Source: Anaerolineales bacterium (GTDB taxonomy: Bacteria > Chloroflexota > Anaerolineae > Anaerolineales > E44-bin32). From it: DNA of 9,534 bases. Made by a program: the position numbers and the translations under genes. A model generated the notes under the pieces. The model made no database searches and was not told where the DNA came from. It was given only the letters and a program-made list of their open reading frames with translations. Below, piece after piece: positions 5,952 to 9,534 of this stretch (positions are counted from its first letter, which is position 1; each line of letters opens with the position of its first letter). The stretch is from the NCBI GenBank assembly GCA_030673085.1, contig DAOVFE010000045.1, forward strand, positions 1 to 9,534. Direction: 5' to 3'.

Positions 5952-8030
5952 TTATCCCCCATCCTTCTCGATCATCTCTTTCTTGTGGGCCGCGATTACT
6001 TGATTGGCCACATGCGATGGAACCACCTCATATCGAATAAGCTTCATACTAAATACACCACGGCCCCCAGTCATGGAGCGCAGGTCAGTAGTGTAGCGCA
6101 GGACTTCGGCAAGCGGCACATGGGCAGTCACAACGCTTCGCCCGCGCTCTGTTTCCATCCCCTGAACCTTAGCCCGCCGAGTATTGAGATCGCCAAGCAC
6201 GTCACCCATATTAGCTTCGGGCACAGTGATCCTGATATCCATGATTGGCTCCAGGAGAACCGGACCAGCCTCTCTAAATGCCTGCTTGAAAGCCTCTCGG
6301 CCCGCGATCTCAAAGGCCACCGCCTTTGAGTCCACCGGGTGTTCTTTACCATCTGTGACTGCTACCTTAATTTTTTCTAGCGGATATCCAGCTAAAACAC
6401 CGCCTCGCATTATGCTGCGAACACCTTTCTCAATTGCCGGCATATACCCCTGAGAAATCGCGCCGCCAAAGACCTCATTCACAAATTCAAAATCTCCATC
6501 CTTCAACGGCTCGACCCGCATATAGACTTCAGCAAACTGTCCCGAGCCGCCGGTCTGTTTCTTATGTCGGTACTGCGATTGGCCAGTTTTAGTAATCGTT
6601 TCGCGGTATGGCACCTTGGGTGTTTTAGTATTCAAACCGACCTGTAACTTGGATTCGGCCTTGCGGATGGCGACATCAATATGCTGACCGCCCATACCTT
6701 GGAGAATGGTCTCGTTAGTGCTGCTTTCTTGATGCCATGAAAGAGTTGGATCCTCTTCACTCAATCGGGTTAGAGTGCTGCCCATTTTAGCCGAATCCGC
6801 CTGCGTTTTTGGCATTACCGCCACGGAGTAAAGTGCATTCGGATACTCGGGCATCGACATCGTAAGTGGCTTCGAACGATCCCCTAGCACATCGCCAGTA
6901 TTAGTTTTATTTAGCTTGGCAACGACTCCAATATCGCCAGCGTGCAGTCGTTCGATAGCAACCTGTTCCTTACCTCGCATTACAAACAGTTTGCCTATCC
7001 GTTCCTCAGCGGCCTTGTTTTGATTCCAAACCCGATTATCGGATTCAAGAACGCTCGAGAAGATACGGAAGTAAGTAAGCCTACCGACAAATGGGTCCGC
7101 TGTCGTTTTCCAAACATAGGCCACAAGCGGTCCGGCATCGGTCACTGGCAAACTCTTCTCCGCCCCATCTTTTGCCTGAACAGTGAACTCAGACGCCTGA
7201 TTCGGGTCAGGGAGGAGCGAAATGATAGCGTTAAGCAACGGCGCAGTGCCAATGTTGGCGGTTCCCGCCGATAATAAAACCGGGACAACATTGCCACTCT
7301 TGATTGCCTTTTTAAAACCAAATGCGATCTCCTCAGGAGTGAGCACTTCACCGTTGAGGTACTTCTCAATCAACTCATCGTCCCCTTCAGCCGCAGCTTC
7401 TATAATGCTGATCCGAGCCTTTTCAGCGGCATCTTGATACTCTTCCGGAATGGGGACAGCTTTGCTGCCATCCTCCGGTCGGGCCTGCATGTCGAGCAAA
7501 TCGATCACGCCCTTAAAACCATTCTTCTCGCCCCAGGGAAGCTGAATCGGGATGAACATTAGATCGGGGGCAAACTCACGCATAGATTGCAGCACCCTTT
7601 CAAAATTTGCATTCTCGCGGTTCATTTTACTGATCATCAGGAATCGCGGCAGGCTGAATCGATCGCAGTAGTCCCAGACCACCTCAGTTCCCACCTCGAT
7701 GCCCGCGACTGAATCAACTAGGATAATTGCGCTATCGGCCACTCCTAAAGCCGAAATAACCTCGCCTATAAAATCCGTATAGCCTGGCGTATCGATCACA
7801 TTAATCTTGTGATTGTTAAACTCGGTTGTCAAAAGCGAAGTCGAAAGCGATAGCTTACGCCGGATTTCCTCATCTTCATAATCGGAAACTGTCGTGCCCT
7901 CCTCTACTCTGCCCATTCGATTGATCACTCCGGTCAGATAAAGAAGAGCCTCGCCAAGCGAGGTTTTACCGGCTCCACCGTGCGAAACAAGAGCAATATT
8001 GCGAATAAATTCAGTTGCGTATTCCTTCAT
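5952..8030 (-). CDS. EF-G-like translational GTPase (EF-G-2 type)
   Basis: A 692-residue protein with the full EF-G domain order. The G domain is about 8-275, domain II about 300-390, III about 398-470, IV about 472-595 and V about 597-680. The P-loop is SHGGAGKTS (16-24), G3 is DTPGYTDF (80-87) and G5 is SAG (254-256). G3 has Tyr where classical EF-G has the catalytic His, as I recall for Thermus EF-G-2. The G4 position reads SKMN (134-137) instead of NKxD, and the switch I Thr position appears to be Ser (RKLSLS). Domain IV keeps the tip-loop His (H564, EHPVDS). The ATG at 8030 is chosen for AAGGA 10 nt upstream and because the N-terminus then meets the G domain directly. It has its own promoter and terminator. 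It is probably an accessory paralog of the canonical EF-G; its cellular role is not known. Confidence 0.9.
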   Translation of the reverse strand: MKEYATEFIRNIALVSHGGAGKTSLGEALLYLTGVINRMGRVEEGTTVSDYEDEEIRRKLSLSTSLLTTEFNNHKINVIDTPGYTDFIGEVISALGVADSAIILVDSVAGIEVGTEVVWDYCDRFSLPRFLMISKMNRENANFERVLQSMREFAPDLMFIPIQLPWGEKNGFKGVIDLLDMQARPEDGSKAVPIPEEYQDAAEKARISIIEAAAEGDDELIEKYLNGEVLTPEEIAFGFKKAIKSGNVVPVLLSAGTANIGTAPLLNAIISLLPDPNQASEFTVQAKDGAEKSLPVTDAGPLVAYVWKTTADPFVGRLTYFRIFSSVLESDNRVWNQNKAAEERIGKLFVMRGKEQVAIERLHAGDIGVVAKLNKTNTGDVLGDRSKPLTMSMPEYPNALYSVAVMPKTQADSAKMGSTLTRLSEEDPTLSWHQESSTNETILQGMGGQHIDVAIRKAESKLQVGLNTKTPKVPYRETITKTGQSQYRHKKQTGGSGQFAEVYMRVEPLKDGDFEFVNEVFGGAISQGYMPAIEKGVRSIMRGGVLAGYPLEKIKVAVTDGKEHPVDSKAVAFEIAGREAFKQAFREAGPVLLEPIMDIRITVPEANMGDVLGDLNTRRAKVQGMETERGRSVVTAHVPLAEVLRYTTDLRSMTGGRGVFSMKLIRYEVVPSHVANQVIAAHKKEMIEKDGG

Positions 8031-8076
8031 TAGCGGGGAATCCTTCTTAATACGACATAGTTTTCTAAGCCTAAGA

Positions 8077-8105
8077 ATTGTAAAGGAGGAAGGAGGGATT
8101 GTCAA
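8077..8105 (-). promoter_or_regulatory. Near-consensus sigma70 promoter for the EF-G-like gene
   Basis: On the minus strand a perfect -35 TTGACA (8105-8100) is followed by exactly 17 nt and TACAAT (8082-8077). Transcription would start near 8070, giving a leader of about 40 nt before the ATG at 8030. Confidence 0.8.
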
Positions 8106-8131
8106 AGTAAGCCCATCTATTTTTAAAAATA

Positions 8132-8159
8132 TTGTCTCTCTTCTCGGCGTCCTTATAGG
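8132..8159 (+). promoter_or_regulatory. Possible promoter for the small membrane protein / AMMECR1 pair
   Basis: TTGTCT (8132-8137), a 16-nt spacer and TATAGG (8154-8159) point toward the plus-strand pair and would be divergent from the EF-G-like promoter. The match is moderate only. Confidence 0.3.
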
Positions 8160-8212
8160 CCCCAAAATTACGATGGTGATAAAATTAGGTGCACGCTATA
8201 GGAGAAGGCTTA

Positions 8213-8440
8213 ATGCAAGCCATCAGCCCACTTTCTATTATAGCTACTTTGATTAATTTGCTTCTTGCCTGCCTTATTTCTATGGATGATATCGACAACC
8301 ATTTCTTGAATGAAAGCAAGCTCCTTGCCATTAACTTAAGCAATGCTGGGATACCCGTTCCGGACCCTATCGGCTGCCCGACGTCTGCACTTAAATCCGG
8401 CCTGATATATTATCTTTCTAAGGAAGTAAAAAAAGAATGA
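8213..8440 (+). CDS. Hypothetical 75-residue single-span membrane protein
   Basis: I do not recognise this protein. The start at 8213 is well supported by AGGAG at 8200-8204 with an 8-nt spacer. Residues about 3-23 (AISPLSIIATLINLLLACLI) form one hydrophobic span with no charged residue. A soluble segment follows that includes DDIDNHFLNESKLLAINLSNAG, then the proline-rich turn IPVPDPIGCPTSALKSG, and a basic end KEVKKE. Its stop overlaps the AMMECR1 start as ATGA, so translation of the two is likely coupled. The single Cys in the IGCP motif does not follow a lipobox. It could be a small membrane partner of the AMMECR1 protein or simply a leader reading frame. The good ribosome binding site and tight overlap argue it is expressed; conservation is untested. 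Confidence 0.55.
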   Translation: MQAISPLSIIATLINLLLACLISMDDIDNHFLNESKLLAINLSNAGIPVPDPIGCPTSALKSGLIYYLSKEVKKE

Positions 8441-9018
8441 TCGAGCCTTTATCAACCGACGAAAAAAATACGCTACTACTAATAGCTCGAAACGCGCTTG
8501 AAGGCGCAGTCAGAAATAAACCCTTGCCCTCAACAAGTATTCAACCACTCACGCCGCGGCTGCAGGAACTAGGATCGTCATTTGTCACTCTAACAACAGG
8601 GGGCGTGCTGCGCGGCTGTATCGGCTCAATTGAACCTTCGCTCCCACTAGCCGAAGATGTGCGCCAACATGCTGCGGATGCTGCGCTACGAGATTATCGA
8701 TTCTCACCCGTCCGACCAGATGACCTCAGCTCAATCGATATCGAAGTTTCCGTGCTGACTCCAATGCAGCCGCTGGATTATGACCGACCAGAAGACCTTC
8801 TAAATCACCTGCGCCCCGGCGTAGATGGTGTTCTAATCCAATCCGGAAAGCATCGGGCTACATTCCTACCCCAAGTTTGGGAAAAGATACCAGAACCTGC
8901 TCTCTTCCTCAATACGCTTTGCAAAAAAGCCTTTCTGCTAGAGGATTTCTGGAGAAAAGAGAAATTGCAGGTCTTTACCTATCAAGTCGAACACTTTCAC
9001 GAGCCCACCGGTCGCTAG
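8437..9018 (+). CDS. AMMECR1 family protein (AmmeMemoRadiSam system protein A)
   Basis: A 193-residue cytosolic protein of the AMMECR1 fold. The hallmark is FVTL...GVLRGCIGSIEP (about residues 49-67, with LRGCIG at 58-63). It is followed by the usual LAEDVRQHAADAALRDYRF, the segment IDIEVSVLTP, and GVDGVLIQSGKHRATFLPQVW. Length and order match the whole family. In many bacteria and archaea this protein is encoded next to a Memo-like dioxygenase-fold protein and a radical-SAM enzyme, forming the AmmeMemoRadiSam set. Neither partner is in this window, so the gene either stands apart or they lie beyond the right edge. The biochemical role is not established. The start ATG overlaps the small membrane-protein stop, and AAGGA at 8420-8424 is a weak, rather distant ribosome binding site. 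Confidence 0.92.
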   Translation: MIEPLSTDEKNTLLLIARNALEGAVRNKPLPSTSIQPLTPRLQELGSSFVTLTTGGVLRGCIGSIEPSLPLAEDVRQHAADAALRDYRFSPVRPDDLSSIDIEVSVLTPMQPLDYDRPEDLLNHLRPGVDGVLIQSGKHRATFLPQVWEKIPEPALFLNTLCKKAFLLEDFWRKEKLQVFTYQVEHFHEPTGR

Positions 9019-9289
9019 CTTGGAGAACGTTGCCGTTTGAAGATACGACCTTCAATCGCGAGCTCTCCTCTGATCCATATCCCCTGACAGCACTTGATCA
9101 TACTCCTGAGGATCAAATTTTTACGTATAGGGATTTTATTGAAGGAAGATTGTTCCAATGAAGCAATAGCCCTCTTGTTATCCCGGCATATGCTCATCGC
9201 CTTCTCCGAACATAAATATGCCGGCTGCCGCAAAAAACGGGCGGTTAGGCCAGGTAGGTCTACATCTATTAAATCACGTGCTTTTTCAA
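9019..9289. other. Region without a convincing gene downstream of AMMECR1
   Basis: About 270 bp in which all open frames are short, lack ribosome binding sites and resemble no family I know. The only structure seen is a 9-bp inverted repeat, CCGGCATAT at 9183-9191 and ATATGCCGG at 9216-9224, with a 24-nt loop. It has no T-tract, so it is not a typical terminator. Confidence 0.5.
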
Positions 9290-9336
9290 TAAATGACAAA
9301 ACCCTCAAAATTCCTTTAGGGACAGCCCCCATTACA
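9290..9336. repeat. Interspersed direct repeat, copy A
   Basis: A 47-nt stretch starting TAAATGACAAAACCCTCA and ending CCCCCATTACA. It matches the block at 9475-9534 over its whole length apart from a 13-nt segment missing here and a few substitutions. Confidence 0.75.
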
Positions 9337-9474
9337 GAATTTTCCCCCTTCGGGTACGGGTTTTGTTTAAATATTCGCTCAGGACTATCGCCCCGCAGTG
9401 CCTACGGCTGATTTAATAAACGATAGAATTGGCGGTAAAAAAAAGCAGAGATGCCGCGCTGGGGCGTCTTCGAG

Positions 9475-9534
9475 TAAATGACAAAACCCTCATAATTCCT
9501 TCAGGGATGTCCTTTAGGGACATCCCCCATTGCA
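9475..9534. repeat. Interspersed direct repeat, copy B (reaches window edge)
   Basis: A 60-nt stretch starting TAAATGACAAAACCCTCA and ending CCCCCATTGCA. It contains a perfect hairpin at 9504-9526, GGGATGTCC-TTTAG-GGACATCCC, that is absent from copy A. The copies lie 185 bp apart in the same orientation and may continue beyond the window. This looks like an intergenic REP-like family. Confidence 0.75.

Noticed and set aside
9022..9161. Out-of-frame continuation after the AMMECR1 stop reading LPFEDTTFNRELSSDP, suggesting a remnant of a neighbouring gene
   Set aside because: The stretch is protein-like in composition but has no start, no ribosome binding site and no recognisable match. It could be chance.
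9015..9332. A 105-codon minus-strand open frame downstream of AMMECR1
   Set aside because: It begins inside the repeat at 9290-9336, has no ribosome binding site and resembles no family. I could not support it as a gene.

Overview
The window looks like chromosomal DNA of a bacterium, most likely a member of Chloroflexota (Anaerolineae or Dehalococcoidia-like). The best clue is a set of tandem Est30-type hydrolases beginning with the pattern GGEPFxFPG...LLIHGF...EMRW, which I associate with that phylum. The EF-G-like GTPase, the DUF6504-type protein and the AMMECR1 protein fit the same assignment. It is inferred from recalled family resemblance, not from a search.

Left part, plus strand (1-4759): a tightly packed operon. 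It opens with the 3' end of an M24B (Xaa-Pro) aminopeptidase gene. Three paralogous alpha/beta-hydrolases of the Est30/monoacylglycerol-lipase type follow, then an MFS transporter and a PAP2-family membrane phosphatase with a hydrophobic C-terminal extension. Most junctions are 4-nt ATGA/GTGA overlaps or a 17-nt overlap; the only real gap is 116 nt between hydrolases 1 and 2. Acyl-ester hydrolases, a permease and a lipid-phosphate phosphatase together suggest processing or salvage of lipid-derived esters, but the substrate cannot be read from sequence.

Middle part, minus strand (4859-8030): three genes converge on the operon. First in transcription order is an EF-G-like translational GTPase with a near-consensus sigma70 promoter and its own hairpin terminator. 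After it come a small multi-pass membrane protein and a DUF6504-like gene overlapping by 17 nt. The DUF6504-like gene appears broken. Its N-terminal and C-terminal halves lie in different frames, separated by about 127 bp of hairpin-rich, non-coding REP/MITE-like sequence. Removing that block rejoins a plausible full-length protein of about 135 residues.

Right part, plus strand (8213-9018): a two-gene unit with a 4-nt overlap, encoding an unrecognised 75-residue single-span membrane protein and an AMMECR1 (AmmeMemoRadiSam system protein A) family protein. The final ~500 bp hold no convincing gene. They contain two diverged copies of a direct repeat with REP-like hairpins, the second running to the window edge.

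The observations most worth following up are the small palindromic element inside the DUF6504-like gene, the non-canonical guanine-specificity motif (SKMN instead of NKxD) in the EF-G-like protein, the triplicated hydrolase operon, and the unknown small membrane protein coupled to AMMECR1.
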